The notes below the pieces were generated by a model that saw nothing but the letters and a program-made list of their open reading frames with translations, made no database searches and had not been told where the DNA came from. Positions 32,843 to 42,457 of a stretch of DNA of 64,000 nucleotides are shown piece after piece (the stretch's first letter is position 1; every line of letters begins with the position of its first letter). Origin of the DNA: DASUNQ01 sp044866775 (GTDB lineage Bacteria; Acidobacteriota; Thermoanaerobaculia; Multivoradales; UBA5704); contig JBIOUG010000083.1 in the NCBI GenBank assembly GCA_044866775.1, positions 1 to 64,000 of the forward strand, in the 5' to 3' direction. Both the position numbers and the translations under genes were made by a program.

Positions 32843-33664
32843 TCAGTCGAGGAAGAAATCGGTGAACAGCGCGTGCCCCGGCGCGACGGCGTACTTCTCG
32901 AGATCCGTCACCCCCGCCGCGGCCAGGATCTCGTCGTCGATGTAGAAGTTCCCCGTGCAGCAGCGGCTGTCGCGGGTCAGGATGACGTAGGCGGCGTCGG
33001 CGACGATCTCGGGCGTGCGGCAGGTGGCGTGGTCGACGACGCCATCGAGCACCTGGAGCGCGGCGGTGAGGATCGCCGTCCGCGGCCAGAGGGCGTTGAC
33101 GGCGATGCCGTCGGCCTTGAGCTCCTCGGCCAGGCCGAGCACGCACATGCTCATACCGTACTTGGAGATCGTGTAGGCGAGGGCCCAGGCGAACCACTTG
33201 GGAGAGAGGTTGAGCGGCGGCGAGAGCGTGAGGATGTGCGGGTTCGGCGACTTCCGGAGGTGCGGGATGCAGGCCTGCGAGCAGAGGAAGGTGGCACGGG
33301 CGTTGACCGACCACATGAGGTCGAACTTCTTCATCGGCGTCTCGAGGGTGCGGGTCATGCTGATGGCGCTGGCGTTGTTGACCAGGACGTCGATGCCGCC
33401 GAAGGCGGCGATCGCCCGCTCGACGGCGCCGTAGACCTGCGCCTCGTCGCGGACGTCGACCTGGAGCGGCAGAGCGCGCCCGCCGGCGGCCTCGATCTCT
33501 TTGGCGGCGGTGTAGATGGTGCCCGGGAGCTTCGGGTTGGGCTCGGCGGTCTTGGCGGCGATGACGACGTTGGCGCCGTCGGCCGCGGCGCACAGGCCGA
33601 TCGCCTTGCCGATGCCGCGGCTCCCGCCCGTGATGAACAAGGTCCTGCCTCGAAGATCGGCCAT
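32843..33664 (-). CDS. SDR-family oxidoreductase (HSDL2-like)
   Basis: A 273-residue short-chain dehydrogenase. The cofactor site is TGGSRGIG (12-19), with VDVRD and NNASA (97-100) following. The catalytic tetrad is present: N121, S148 in LTLSPPL, and Y164/K168 in AYTISK. The segment TLSPPLNLSPKW and the NALWPRTAI motif point to the hydroxysteroid dehydrogenase-like 2 group, often linked to fatty acid or sterol metabolism. The start has AAGGAG upstream. It precedes the sigma-54 activator by 39 bp in the same direction. Confidence 0.87.
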   Translation of the reverse strand: MADLRGRTLFITGGSRGIGKAIGLCAAADGANVVIAAKTAEPNPKLPGTIYTAAKEIEAAGGRALPLQVDVRDEAQVYGAVERAIAAFGGIDVLVNNASAISMTRTLETPMKKFDLMWSVNARATFLCSQACIPHLRKSPNPHILTLSPPLNLSPKWFAWALAYTISKYGMSMCVLGLAEELKADGIAVNALWPRTAILTAALQVLDGVVDHATCRTPEIVADAAYVILTRDSRCCTGNFYIDDEILAAAGVTDLEKYAVAPGHALFTDFFLD

Positions 33665-33758
33665 GCCCGGGCTCCTTCTCTGCGCTCTTAAGGACGGCGG
33701 GCGAGCATCTTAGCGTAGCGAAACCCCGGCCGTTTTCTCCCGTACCAAGGGGAACCCT

Positions 33759-36180
33759 ATGAATACCCTCTGGAAGGATCTGCGCTTCGCCGTCCGGGCG
33801 CTCGCCAAGAGCCCGGCCCTCTCACTCGCGGCGCTCCTGGCGTTGGCCCTGGGGATCGGCGCCAACACCGCCATCTTCAGCGTCGTCAACACGGTGCTCA
33901 TCGCGCCGCTGCCGTACCCCGACCCCGAGCGGCTGGTGCTGCTGATCGATGCCAACCCCGAGCGCGGCTTCCCGCGCTTCAGCGCCTCGCCGCCCAACTT
34001 CGTCGACTGGCGGGCGCAGAGCCGCTCGTTCGCAGGGATGACGGCCTTCACCCGCTCGAGCGTCAGCTTGACCGGCGACGGCGAGCCCGAGCGGATCGAG
34101 GGGGCGCTGGCGACCGCGGGGTTCTTCGCGACGCTCGGCGTGCCGCCGGCCCTCGGGCGCGGCTTCCGGGCGGCCGAGGACCGGCCGGGCGGCGACAAGG
34201 TCGTGGTGCTGAGCCACGAGCTCTGGCAGCGGCGCTACGGCGGCGAGCGCTCGGTTCTCGGGAGCATGATCCGGGTGGACGGCGAGCCCCACACCGTGAT
34301 CGGAATCATGCCCGAGAGGTTTACCTTCCCTGGGAAGGTCGAGCTGTGGAAGCCGCTGGCGCTGGAGATCACGCCCGAGCAGCGCGGCGGCCACTGGCTC
34401 GGCGTGCTGGGACGGCTGAAGGCGGGCATACCGGTCGCGCGCGCCCAGGCCGAGATGCAGGGCATCGCCAAGCGCCTCGAGCGGCAGTACCCGGACTCCA
34501 ACACCGGCTGGACGGTGAACGTCAACCCGCTGCACGAGGTGATGGTCGAGAAGATCCGGCCGGCGCTGCTGGTGCTCCTGGTCACCGTCGGCTGCGTGCT
34601 GCTGATCGCCTGCGCCGACGTCGCCAACCTCCTCCTCGCCCGCATGGCGGCGCGCGAGCGGGAGGTGGCGATCCGCACCGCGCTCGGCGCCGGCCGCTCG
34701 CGCCTGGTGCGCCAGTTCCTGACCGAGAGCGTGCTGCTCGCCGTCGCCGGCGGCGTGCTCGGCCTGCTCCTGGCCTACTGGGGCACGCAGGCGCTCGTCG
34801 CCTTCAACCCCGAGAACATCCCGCGCGTCGCGGAGATCCGCATCGACTGGAGCGTGCTCGCCTTCACGCTCGGCCTGGCGGTCGTCACCGGCCTCGTCTT
34901 CGGCCCTCCTGCCGACGCTCCACGCCTTCCGCCACGACCTCCAGGGCTCGCTCAAGGAGGGGAGCCGCGCGGTCACCGGCGGCGGGCGGGCACGGCTGGC
35001 GCGCAGCGCGCTGGTGCTCGCCGAGGTGGCGGTGGCGCTGGTGTTGCTGATCGGCGCCGGGCTCCTGCTGCGCAGCTTCCGCGGCCTGCAGCGGGTCTCG
35101 CCCGGGTTTCCGCCCGAAGGCGTCCTGACGGTCGAGCTCAGCCTACCCGAGAGCAAGTACGAGGACGAGCCGCAGGTGGCGGCCTTCTACCGCGAGCTGG
35201 TCCCCGAGCTGAGCGCCATCCCGGGCGTGCAGCGCGCCGGGGCCGGGTTCCCGCTGCCTCTCAGCGGCTCGAACTACATCCTCTCGCTCGTCGTCGAGGG
35301 GAAGCCCGAGCCGCCGCAGGGCCAGGAGCCCAACACCAACGTCCGCTTCGTCACCCCCGGCTATCTCGAGACGCTGGACATCCCGCGCCTGCGCGGCCGC
35401 AGCATCCAGGAGACCGACGTCGAGGGCGCGCAGCCGGTCGCCGTCATCAACCGCACCATGGCCGAGAAGCTCTGGCCGGGCGAGGAGCCGATCGGGCGGC
35501 GCTTCACCTTCGGCGACCCGGAGGACGACGAGGACCCGGGCTGGCGCACGGTCGTCGGCATCGTCGGCGACGTGCGGCACGACACGCTCGACGCGGCGCC
35601 GGAGGGTGAGGCCTACATCCCGATGGCGCAGGCGCCGATCGAGACCGCGTCGATCGTGGTGCGCTCGGCCGGCGACCCGATGGACCTCGCCGACGAGGTG
35701 CGTGAGGCGGTGCGGCGGGTCGATCCCGAGCTGCCGCTCGCGAGCGTGCAGACCGTCGAGCAGGTGGTCGCCGGATCGCTCAACCAGCAGCGGTTCAACA
35801 CCACGCTGGTCGGCATCTTCGCCGCCCTCGCCCTGGTGCTCGCCGCGGTCGGCATCTACGGCGTCATCAGCTACGGCGTCAGCCAGCGCCTGCACGAGAT
35901 GGGGCTGCGCATGGCCCTCGGCGCCGGCCGGGCCGAGGTCCGCGGCATGGTCGTGCGCCAGGGGATGGCGGTGGTGCTGGCGGGCCTGGCGGTGGGGCTC
36001 GTGGCGGCCTTCGCCGCGACGCGCCTGCTGCAGACGTTCCTCTACGGCATCCGCGCCACCGATCCGCTGACCTTCGTCGTCGTGCCCGCCCTGCTCGCGT
36101 TGGTGGCGTTCCTGGCGAGCTGGCTGCCGGCGACGCGGGCGACGCGCGTCGACCCGATGGTGGCCCTCCGGAGCGAGTAG
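33759..36180 (+). pseudogene. Frameshifted ADOP/MacB-like ABC transporter permease
   Basis: Two overlapping frames together make one permease of about 806 residues. The first half (from 33759) has the N-terminal TM and MacB periplasmic core (LWKDLRFAVRALAKSPALSL...GIGANTAIFSVVNTVLI), then the FtsX-like TM region with CADVANLLLARMAAREREVA. The frame breaks at a CCC run at 34904-34906, where one extra C turns the expected GLVFGLLPTLHAF into GLVFGPPADAP. The second half continues in the +1 frame to 36180 with the duplicated core and FtsX domain (GVSQRLHEMGLRMALGAGRA). Acidobacterial duplicated orphan permeases have this layout and no ATPase gene beside them. It is either a recent mutation or a sequencing error in a homopolymer. 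Confidence 0.85.
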
Positions 36181-36209
36181 CGCCCGGGCCACGTCCCGGG
36201 CGTTTTTTT
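36181..36209 (+). terminator. Rho-independent terminator after the permease gene
   Basis: A perfect 8-bp GC stem (CGCCCGGG / CCCGGGCG) with a 6-nt loop is followed at once by seven T residues. It begins on the base after the permease stop codon and separates it from the convergent GGDEF/EAL gene. Confidence 0.93.
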
Positions 36210-36216
36210 CCCCGCC

Positions 36217-38244
36217 TCAGCGCCCCATCGCGAGCGGCAGGATAGGCGAGCGGAGCAGCTCCAGGCACTGGTCGGCGGGGAGCGGAGCGCCGAAGAGGTG
36301 TCCCTGCACGCGGTCGCACCCCTGGTCGCGCAGGATGCGCCACTGCGCCTCCTCCTCGACCCCTTCGGCGACGACCGCCAGCCCGAGGCTGTGAGCCAGG
36401 GCGACGACCGCCGCCACGATGCGCGCGCTCGGCGGGTCGCTGGCGAGCAGGCGGACGAACGAGGCGTCCACCTTGAGCGTGTCGATCGGGAAGCGGCGCA
36501 GGTAGGCGAGCGAGGAGTAGCCGGTCCCGAAGTCGTCGATCGTGATCCCCACCCCCAGCCCCTTCAGGTCGGCGAGCACGGCGGCGCTCGCCTCGGCGTT
36601 CTGCATCGCCAGGGTCTCGGTGATCTCGATCTCGAGGGCGGCCGGCGCGAGGCCGCACTCGTCGAGCGCCGCCCGCACCTGGTCGAGGAGGTCCGCGGCG
36701 CCGAAGGTGCGCGCCGAGAAGTTGACCGCGACACGCGTGCGCACCCCCGCCTCCTGCCAGCGGCGCAGCGTGCGACAGGCGCTGCGCAGCACCTCGAGGT
36801 CGAGCGGCTCGCTGAGCCCCGCGGCGTCGGCCAGCCACAGGAAGTCGCCCGGCTGGAGCAGGCCGCGCTCAGGGTGGCGCCAGCGCACCAGCGCCTCGAC
36901 CGCGTCGATGCGCGGCGCCGCCGCGGCGAAGACCGGCTGGAAGTGGAGCTCGAGCTCGTGGCCGGCGAGCGCCCGCCGCAGGTCGCCCTCGAGGGCGAGC
37001 TGCTCGACTGCGCGGCGGTCCATGCTCGGGGCGTAGAGGAGATAGAGGTCGCGGCCGTACTCCTTGGCGCGGTACATCGCCAGCTCCGCCTTGCGCAGCA
37101 ACAGCTCGGGCTCGGCGCCGTCCTCGGGGAAGCGCGCCAGGCCGGCGCTGGCGGTGACGTGGAGGAGCTGGCCGGCGAGCGTGAACGGCTGGCGCAGCAC
37201 GACCAAGAGCCGCTCGACGGCGTGCTGCAGCTCGGGCGTCGACGCGAACCCCGTCAAGAGCACCGCCAGCTCGTCGCCGATCAGCCGCGCCACGGTCTGG
37301 CTGGGCTGCACCGAGTTGCGCAGGCGCAGCGCCGCCCCCGAGAGCAGGCGGTCGCCGGCGGCGTGGCCGAGCGACTCGTTGAACAGCTTGAAGCGGTCGA
37401 GGTCGAGGTAGGCGATCGCGAGGTGGCCGCCGGCGGGCGGCCCGTCGATCGCCCGGCGCAGCACGTCGACGAACTGGTTGCGGTTGGGGAGACCGGTGAG
37501 CGGGTCGTGATAGGCGAGGTGGGCGAGCTGCTGGCTGGTCTGCTCGGTGCGGTGCCGCTCCTCCTCGAGCAGCCAGATGACGAGGCCGAGACCGATCAGC
37601 GACTGGAGCAGGAGGTCGAGCGGTCCCAGCAGGGCGGAGTACTGCAGGTCGATGCCGAAGACGCTGACCAGCACCGGCGCGGCGACGTACTCGAGGAGGC
37701 GCGCGCTGTAGAGGAGGAAGGCGACGCCCACCAGGCGCCGGCCGGTCGAGACGCGCTGCCGCCCGCGACGCAGGACGCCGGCCCCGGCGGCGAGGAAGGC
37801 GACCGAGGCGAGGAGCGAGCGCAGACCGAAGCGGCCGAGGAACCGGACCTCCGGGCTCGCGGGCAGCGTCAGCAGCAGCGAGGCGAGCGCCAGGCCGAGC
37901 AGTCCCCAGAGCACGCCGCGCCGCAGCCGCGCGCCGAGCGTCCGGCCGGTCACCACCTCCCAGGTGCCGAAGAGGAGCCACGCCACCTCCCAGTAGCCGG
38001 CGACCTGGGCGATCCCGGAGAGCGCCAGGCGCAGCGGCGCGAGCGGCGCTGTGACGCCGCGGAGATAGACGCTGAGCCCGGAGGCCAGCAGGTAGACGCA
38101 GAGCGCCCACCAGCTCCAGGCCCACTGCCGCAGATAGTCGCGCCGGTAGGTGCGGTGGAAACCGAGCAGCAGCAGCGCGAGGACGAGCGCTGCCGCCGCC
38201 TGGACGAGAAAGCTCGTGGCGACCACGAGCGTGGCCCGGACCAT
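36217..38244 (-). CDS. Membrane GGDEF/EAL protein; probable c-di-GMP phosphodiesterase
   Basis: A 675-residue protein. Residues 1-225 have about seven hydrophobic segments, an integral membrane sensor. The GGDEF domain (about 240-405) has the HDPLTGLPNRNQF start, but its signature is LIGDEL (321-326) in place of GGDEF, so cyclase activity is doubtful. The EAL domain (about 420-665) is intact: EALVRW at 450-455, EITETLAMQN, DDFGTGYSSLAYL, KVDASFV and AEGVEEEAQ. It should hydrolyse c-di-GMP in response to a membrane signal. It stands alone and converges on the permease gene across the terminator. Confidence 0.92.
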   Translation of the reverse strand: MVRATLVVATSFLVQAAAALVLALLLLGFHRTYRRDYLRQWAWSWWALCVYLLASGLSVYLRGVTAPLAPLRLALSGIAQVAGYWEVAWLLFGTWEVVTGRTLGARLRRGVLWGLLGLALASLLLTLPASPEVRFLGRFGLRSLLASVAFLAAGAGVLRRGRQRVSTGRRLVGVAFLLYSARLLEYVAAPVLVSVFGIDLQYSALLGPLDLLLQSLIGLGLVIWLLEEERHRTEQTSQQLAHLAYHDPLTGLPNRNQFVDVLRRAIDGPPAGGHLAIAYLDLDRFKLFNESLGHAAGDRLLSGAALRLRNSVQPSQTVARLIGDELAVLLTGFASTPELQHAVERLLVVLRQPFTLAGQLLHVTASAGLARFPEDGAEPELLLRKAELAMYRAKEYGRDLYLLYAPSMDRRAVEQLALEGDLRRALAGHELELHFQPVFAAAAPRIDAVEALVRWRHPERGLLQPGDFLWLADAAGLSEPLDLEVLRSACRTLRRWQEAGVRTRVAVNFSARTFGAADLLDQVRAALDECGLAPAALEIEITETLAMQNAEASAAVLADLKGLGVGITIDDFGTGYSSLAYLRRFPIDTLKVDASFVRLLASDPPSARIVAAVVALAHSLGLAVVAEGVEEEAQWRILRDQGCDRVQGHLFGAPLPADQCLELLRSPILPLAMGR

Positions 38245-38351
38245 GACTGGGATCGCTTGGTTTCAGTTTACCCTAAACCGGGTGCCAGGGAAGGGAATCC
38301 AGGGGCGGCCATAGAATGCCCGCCGGGCCGGCGGCCGCCGCGCCCGATCAT

Positions 38352-38376
38352 GTAGGGGCGGAGCTTGTCTCCGCCC
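38352..38376 (+). repeat. Left copy of a 25-bp hairpin repeat flanking the GTPase island
   Basis: The sequence begins GTAGGGGCGG and ends CTCCGCCC. Positions 38356-38363 and 38369-38376 form a perfect 8-bp stem around the loop CTTGT. A copy with 22 of 25 bases identical lies at 53545-53569 in reverse orientation. It resembles a REP-type dispersed palindrome. Confidence 0.8.
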
Positions 38377-38396
38377 ACAGTCGGAGAGATTCACTG

Positions 38397-38585
38397 ATGA
38401 GCGATGGCAGCACCGCCCGGACGATCGAGGAGTTCCGCTCCTACCGCCAGCGCATGAACGCGCGCATCCACGAGGCCAACCACCTCGGGATCAAGCGCTT
38501 CTTCGCCCTCGACTCGGCGGCCTACCGCGGGGGCGCGCTGCCGGGCTGCACCAAGGTCTGGGGCCACCCACCCGAGTCGTCCTAA
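38397..38585 (+). pseudogene. Truncated carboxymuconolactone-decarboxylase-family gene
   Basis: A 62-residue product with a good GGAGAG site before its ATG. The segment EEFRSYRQRMNARIHEANHL followed by GIKRFFALDSAAYRGGALP is the start of a carboxymuconolactone decarboxylase/AhpD-like protein, which normally continues for another 60-80 residues through the catalytic Cys-x-x-Cys helix. Here the match stops at GALPGCTK, and the frame ends after an unrelated GHPPESS tail. No 3' remainder is found at the other end of the island. It marks a junction where foreign DNA joined or a deletion occurred. Confidence 0.75.
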
Positions 38586-38717
38586 GCGAGAGCGAATGAG
38601 CTGTCCATCCGCTCATGCACAAGAGCAAGGATTAAGCCCTCACGATCGCGCTAGAATTGGGCATAGGTCTTCCCCCTTTCGGACCCGGCAGTGGACGAAG
38701 CCACCCGCGGCTGAAGG

Positions 38718-38745
38718 ACCGCGGTCAACTCATCACCACCGCGGT
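38718..38745. promoter_or_regulatory. Two ACCGCGGT palindromes before the GTPase operon
   Basis: The self-complementary 8-mer ACCGCGGT occurs at 38718-38725 and 38738-38745, exactly 20 bp apart, about two helical turns. Both lie within 50 bp of the ATG of the first GTPase gene. This is a typical layout for a dimeric repressor or regulator. The rest of 38586-38763 holds no clear promoter to the eye. Confidence 0.45.
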
Positions 38746-38763
38746 TGGGAGCTCCGGAGCGCG

Positions 38764-39960
38764 ATGAACGTTCTCTGCCGCCATTGTTTCCGCCTGTTTG
38801 ACTTCCGTCGCGTGGGAGTGCTCTGCCGCTCCCGCCGGTGCAGCGACGTGCTCGACACCGAGGGGCGGCGGGGGCCGCGGTTCATGCTCCCGGACCGCGA
38901 GCGAGGCCTGTGGGCGCAGCGCGGGCGGCGCCTGGCCCTGGACGCCCTGTGCCCCTACTGCGAGCAGCGAGGGCGTCTGGTGCCGGCCTGTCCGCGCTGC
39001 CGGAGGCCTGCGGACTCCGATGTAGGGGAGGTAGAGGATCGGATCATTGGCGTGCTGGGGGCTCGAGATTCGGGCAAGTCACACTACCTCTCGACCGCAC
39101 TGCACTTGCTCCTGCGGGGCCGCATCGGCGGCGACATCTGGGATGTGGAGATGGATCGCGAGGCACGACAGGCAGCGGAGGATCTCCTCCTCCGCCCGCT
39201 CTTCGACCAACTCTTGGAACTTCCCGCCACTTCGCGCGGCCTCGGCCCCGAGCTGCGGCCGGTCCTTACCCAGCGCGCGGACGGTCGCCGCGTTCTTCTC
39301 GTTTTCCGGGACCTCTCGGGAGAGGACATGGCGGACCGCCACGCCCTCGAGCGGTTAGAGTTCCTACGACATGCAACGGGAGTGATACTACTCGCCGATC
39401 CACTGGCGCTGGAGCCCCGGCGTAGCAGCGGCCGGCCTCCCGCCCGGGTGAAGGTGACCTGCGCTGAGATCCTCGACAACTACCGGACGGCGCTGGAGGC
39501 GCATCCGCGGCGGTCCGGCGATGAGGACTTGGCTGTCCTGCCTGAACGTAAGTTTCTCGCCGTGGCCGTCACCAAGGCCGACCTGGTTTTGCGGCCGAAA
39601 CACGCCTTCTGGTCGCCCAACGGCTCGGCCCACCTCGCGCCAGGGTTCTGGCAGGCGCGCGCCGCAGAGAGCGCGACCGTCCGCGACTGGCTCCTGAGGC
39701 GGCTTGACGATTCCGCGGCTTTCACCCGCAGTGTCGGGGAGTTTGCCGACGCCTCGTACTTCTTCGTCTCAAGCTTCGGCTACCGGCACACTCCCCACGC
39801 TCGCCACCTGCACAAACGGCCGCAGCCGCTGCGCGTGCACGAGCCGATCTTCGCGCTTCTCGACCGGTTTGCCGCGGAGGGCAAAACGAAGAGTGCGCCG
39901 CTGCACCGCGGTGAAGAACGCCGCTCGCGACAGCGGCAGGGCGACGAGGATGTGCTCTGA
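38764..39960 (+). CDS. Zinc-ribbon TRAFAC-type GTPase, first gene of the island operon
   Basis: A 398-residue protein. The N-terminus has two Cys4 zinc-ribbon-like units: C5/C8/C21/C26 and C63/C66/C76/C79. A GTPase-like domain follows: Walker A GARDSGKS (99-106), a Walker B/G3-like FRDLSGED, and a G4-like VAVTKAD. It resembles the double-GTPase (DO-GTPase2) proteins reported beside GTPase-associated protein 1 in predicted bacterial conflict systems (family recognition by eye). The C-terminus is basic. The start at 38764 is chosen because the upstream open frame is not protein-like. The next gene begins 12 nt downstream. Confidence 0.78.
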   Translation: MNVLCRHCFRLFDFRRVGVLCRSRRCSDVLDTEGRRGPRFMLPDRERGLWAQRGRRLALDALCPYCEQRGRLVPACPRCRRPADSDVGEVEDRIIGVLGARDSGKSHYLSTALHLLLRGRIGGDIWDVEMDREARQAAEDLLLRPLFDQLLELPATSRGLGPELRPVLTQRADGRRVLLVFRDLSGEDMADRHALERLEFLRHATGVILLADPLALEPRRSSGRPPARVKVTCAEILDNYRTALEAHPRRSGDEDLAVLPERKFLAVAVTKADLVLRPKHAFWSPNGSAHLAPGFWQARAAESATVRDWLLRRLDDSAAFTRSVGEFADASYFFVSSFGYRHTPHARHLHKRPQPLRVHEPIFALLDRFAAEGKTKSAPLHRGEERRSRQRQGDEDVL

Positions 39961-39972
39961 GGAGAGCGCGAG

Positions 39973-42456
39973 GTGAGCGGGGCCACCGATTCCAGGCCGC
40001 ACGAAGTTGCCCTGCGGCACATCTTCACCTCGGCGCCCGAAGAGTTCTCTGGGGAATCGGGCTTCCAGACGGTAGCCTGCGCGGATGTCCTCCGGCGACC
40101 GGGGCTTCTCCCGGGAATCGAACGACAAGTGGAGTGCTACTCGAGCGCTGCGGCCGAAGAATGGTCTTGCCGGCAGTTGGCGCCACTGCCGGAGACGAGG
40201 GGCGCCTACGCACTCACGGTCTTCACACCCTTGGCGGACAGCCCAGACGGCCGCGCGGGCAACTTCTGGGCCGAAACGCTGGTCGTCCCGGGGCGATGGC
40301 TTGAGCTGGGCGGTTGGGATGCGGCGGCAGCCTTCGGGTCCCTGGCCTGGTGGGGCCCTCGAGCGCTTGAGGATCTCCCACGGAATCTAGGGCCAGAGTC
40401 GCTGACTACCCTGCAGCCGGGACCCCTCCCGCGCCTCGCTCGCCTCGTCGAACTGGTGCCGCGCGAGCAGCTTGGCACCCTCTTGTTAGCACTAGTCCAG
40501 CAGTCCCGCGGCCTGTTGCCGCTGCGGGTGCTGGAGACGCAGGGGGCGTTCCCAGGCGACCTGGAGGAGCTGGTGATGCTCCTGCCGCTCGTGGTGCCCC
40601 CGGCCTGCCGAACCTATCGTGATGGCGAGCAGCGGCGTTGCCTGAGTCTCCGTACCCGCAGCCCTCTCAGAGGTATGTCACCGATTGCCGACGTGACAGG
40701 CTACCCGGCAGCTGCGGCGGAGCGTCTTGAGGCCGGCTTGGCGGTAGACCTGTCGGGCCGCCTACCAGCCCCCGTGCTCGACGACCGCTTTGGCCGCTAC
40801 TACGTCCAGTGGCTACAGGGCATTCTCCAGGACGGCAGGTGGGACGAGCTGGCGGCGGTTTATGAGAAGGCCGAGGAGTGGCCCGGAGCTGCCTTCTTCT
40901 CAAAGTTGGAGCCGTTCCTCCGTACCGTGACTCGGCCGGCACCCAGAAGCAGCTCGACCCTCCAGAAAACAAGGCCTAAGCAAGTGGACCCCATGGCTGC
41001 GGAGTCCGCGGCCGAAATCGCTGAGCCTGGAGCTGAAGCGGCAGATCACGGGCTCGCACGTACTCCGCCCCCTGGAGTCAGCGTCGATGAGTCGCTCAGT
41101 CTGCCGCCGATCCGTGCGCGGCAGGAAGCCTGGAGAACCCGGAACGAGATGGAAGGTGCGCTCTGGGAGGTGCTGGAGATTCATAGGGTGCAGCTCGGTA
41201 GGCTGGTGGCGGAACTCCAGCGGGATTTCGCCGCCGAACTGATGTCGGAGGGCGAGCGGCTGCGCCGAGAAGTGACGGAGTGGCGCCAGCTCCTAGAGGG
41301 CGAGGTGAGTCGACTTGAGCGCGACATCAAGGGCGCCGGCCAAAGCGCGCGGCGGCGCAGCTCGTCCGTGCTCAGGGAGCTCGAGGACCGTGGGGCCAGC
41401 CTTGAAAAGCTTAGTCGCAGAGTCGGCAAGCTGGAGGCGCATCTGGAGAAGCTTGAGCGCGCCTCTAGCGGCACTCACGATAAGCTTGGCCCCGCACTCG
41501 TACCAGCCGGCGAGCAGCCGATCGAGCGGGAAGTTGTTCCGGCGTTTCCAAAGCTAGCGCTGGACCGGAAGTGGCTGCGCCGCCGCCGCTGGGTCGGGAT
41601 CGCCGCCGGAGGCACTTTCGCGCTAGCACTGGCGGCGGCCACGATTCTCTTCTCGCCAGATAGCGAACAGGTTCCTGTCCATAGCGGATGGAAAAGAGAG
41701 CAGCTCGTCCAACGCGCGCGGTTCGGCGACGCCGCCACACGACTGCTGGCGCAGGCCGCGGCGCAGCACCGCTTCGCCCCGCGGGCTCACGGGCTCATGC
41801 TCGCCCTGGCACTGCACCGAGGCCTTGGGATCGACGGCACATTGGACTGCGCTCTCGTAAAGGCAGCGCTGCGCCCGACCAATCCGAGGCTCCTCGTCAA
41901 TGGTGTCTGCGCCGCCGTTACTGAGGCTGCTCTCAACAACGCTTCCAAGGACGACTGCTGCCGGCGGTTCCAGACCGGAAGGCAGGAGGCAGATTCTCAA
42001 AAGCTGCGCCACTGCTATCTCTCGGGGCACCTGAAGCTTGGTGTTGCGGTCGCCGGTGGGCAGTCCGAGGCATGCTTCGGCGCGTCCCCCTGGCGTCAGG
42101 AGCGGATCTGGACGACGAACGAAGCGCTGCGTGCCCTGGCGCTCTTCCGCTACGCCGCCGCAGCGGTCGATGACGCCTCGGAAGCCGACTTGGCGAAGGC
42201 CCTACGTGGCCTTGATCCAGCGCGCAATGCGAGCTTGGGTGCAAGTCTGGCTGACGCTACCCTGACCATTGAGGAGGCGGAGAGTGTACTCGAGCTCAGT
42301 TGGGCGGTTTTGACCGACGAAGAGCTTCAGCTCGACCGGCTCAGCAATGAGGAGCTCGATCGGCTGGGGCAGCAAGTCGAAGGCTTCGTCCCTGTGCCGG
42401 CTCCAGCGACGACTGGGCGGGCTACGCGGGGAAGGGTGGCGGGCGGGAGGCGATGA
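39973..42456 (+). CDS. Protein A1: GAP1-like N-terminus, coiled coil, TM and PG-binding-like C-terminus
   Basis: An 827-residue protein (GTG start). Residues 10-250 (HIFTSAPEEFSGESGFQTVA, GNFWAETLVVPGRWLELGG) resemble the N-terminal domain of GTPase-associated protein 1. A disordered linker (320-380) leads to a long coiled coil (about 385-500), then a single TM (540-561) preceded by Arg residues, so the N-terminus is predicted cytosolic. The C-terminal 260 residues are Cys-rich; LLVNGVCAAVTEAAL near 630-650 resembles a peptidoglycan-binding repeat. This predicts an envelope-spanning protein. The A2 paralogue is at 45063-47510. The function is unknown. Confidence 0.72.
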   Translation: MSGATDSRPHEVALRHIFTSAPEEFSGESGFQTVACADVLRRPGLLPGIERQVECYSSAAAEEWSCRQLAPLPETRGAYALTVFTPLADSPDGRAGNFWAETLVVPGRWLELGGWDAAAAFGSLAWWGPRALEDLPRNLGPESLTTLQPGPLPRLARLVELVPREQLGTLLLALVQQSRGLLPLRVLETQGAFPGDLEELVMLLPLVVPPACRTYRDGEQRRCLSLRTRSPLRGMSPIADVTGYPAAAAERLEAGLAVDLSGRLPAPVLDDRFGRYYVQWLQGILQDGRWDELAAVYEKAEEWPGAAFFSKLEPFLRTVTRPAPRSSSTLQKTRPKQVDPMAAESAAEIAEPGAEAADHGLARTPPPGVSVDESLSLPPIRARQEAWRTRNEMEGALWEVLEIHRVQLGRLVAELQRDFAAELMSEGERLRREVTEWRQLLEGEVSRLERDIKGAGQSARRRSSSVLRELEDRGASLEKLSRRVGKLEAHLEKLERASSGTHDKLGPALVPAGEQPIEREVVPAFPKLALDRKWLRRRRWVGIAAGGTFALALAAATILFSPDSEQVPVHSGWKREQLVQRARFGDAATRLLAQAAAQHRFAPRAHGLMLALALHRGLGIDGTLDCALVKAALRPTNPRLLVNGVCAAVTEAALNNASKDDCCRRFQTGRQEADSQKLRHCYLSGHLKLGVAVAGGQSEACFGASPWRQERIWTTNEALRALALFRYAAAAVDDASEADLAKALRGLDPARNASLGASLADATLTIEEAESVLELSWAVLTDEELQLDRLSNEELDRLGQQVEGFVPVPAPATTGRATRGRVAGGRR

Positions 42457-42457
42457 G

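Noticed and set aside
38352..38376. Left hairpin as a transcription terminator only
   Set aside because: It has no T-tract and a near-identical inverted copy exists at the other end of the island, so it is treated as a repeat.
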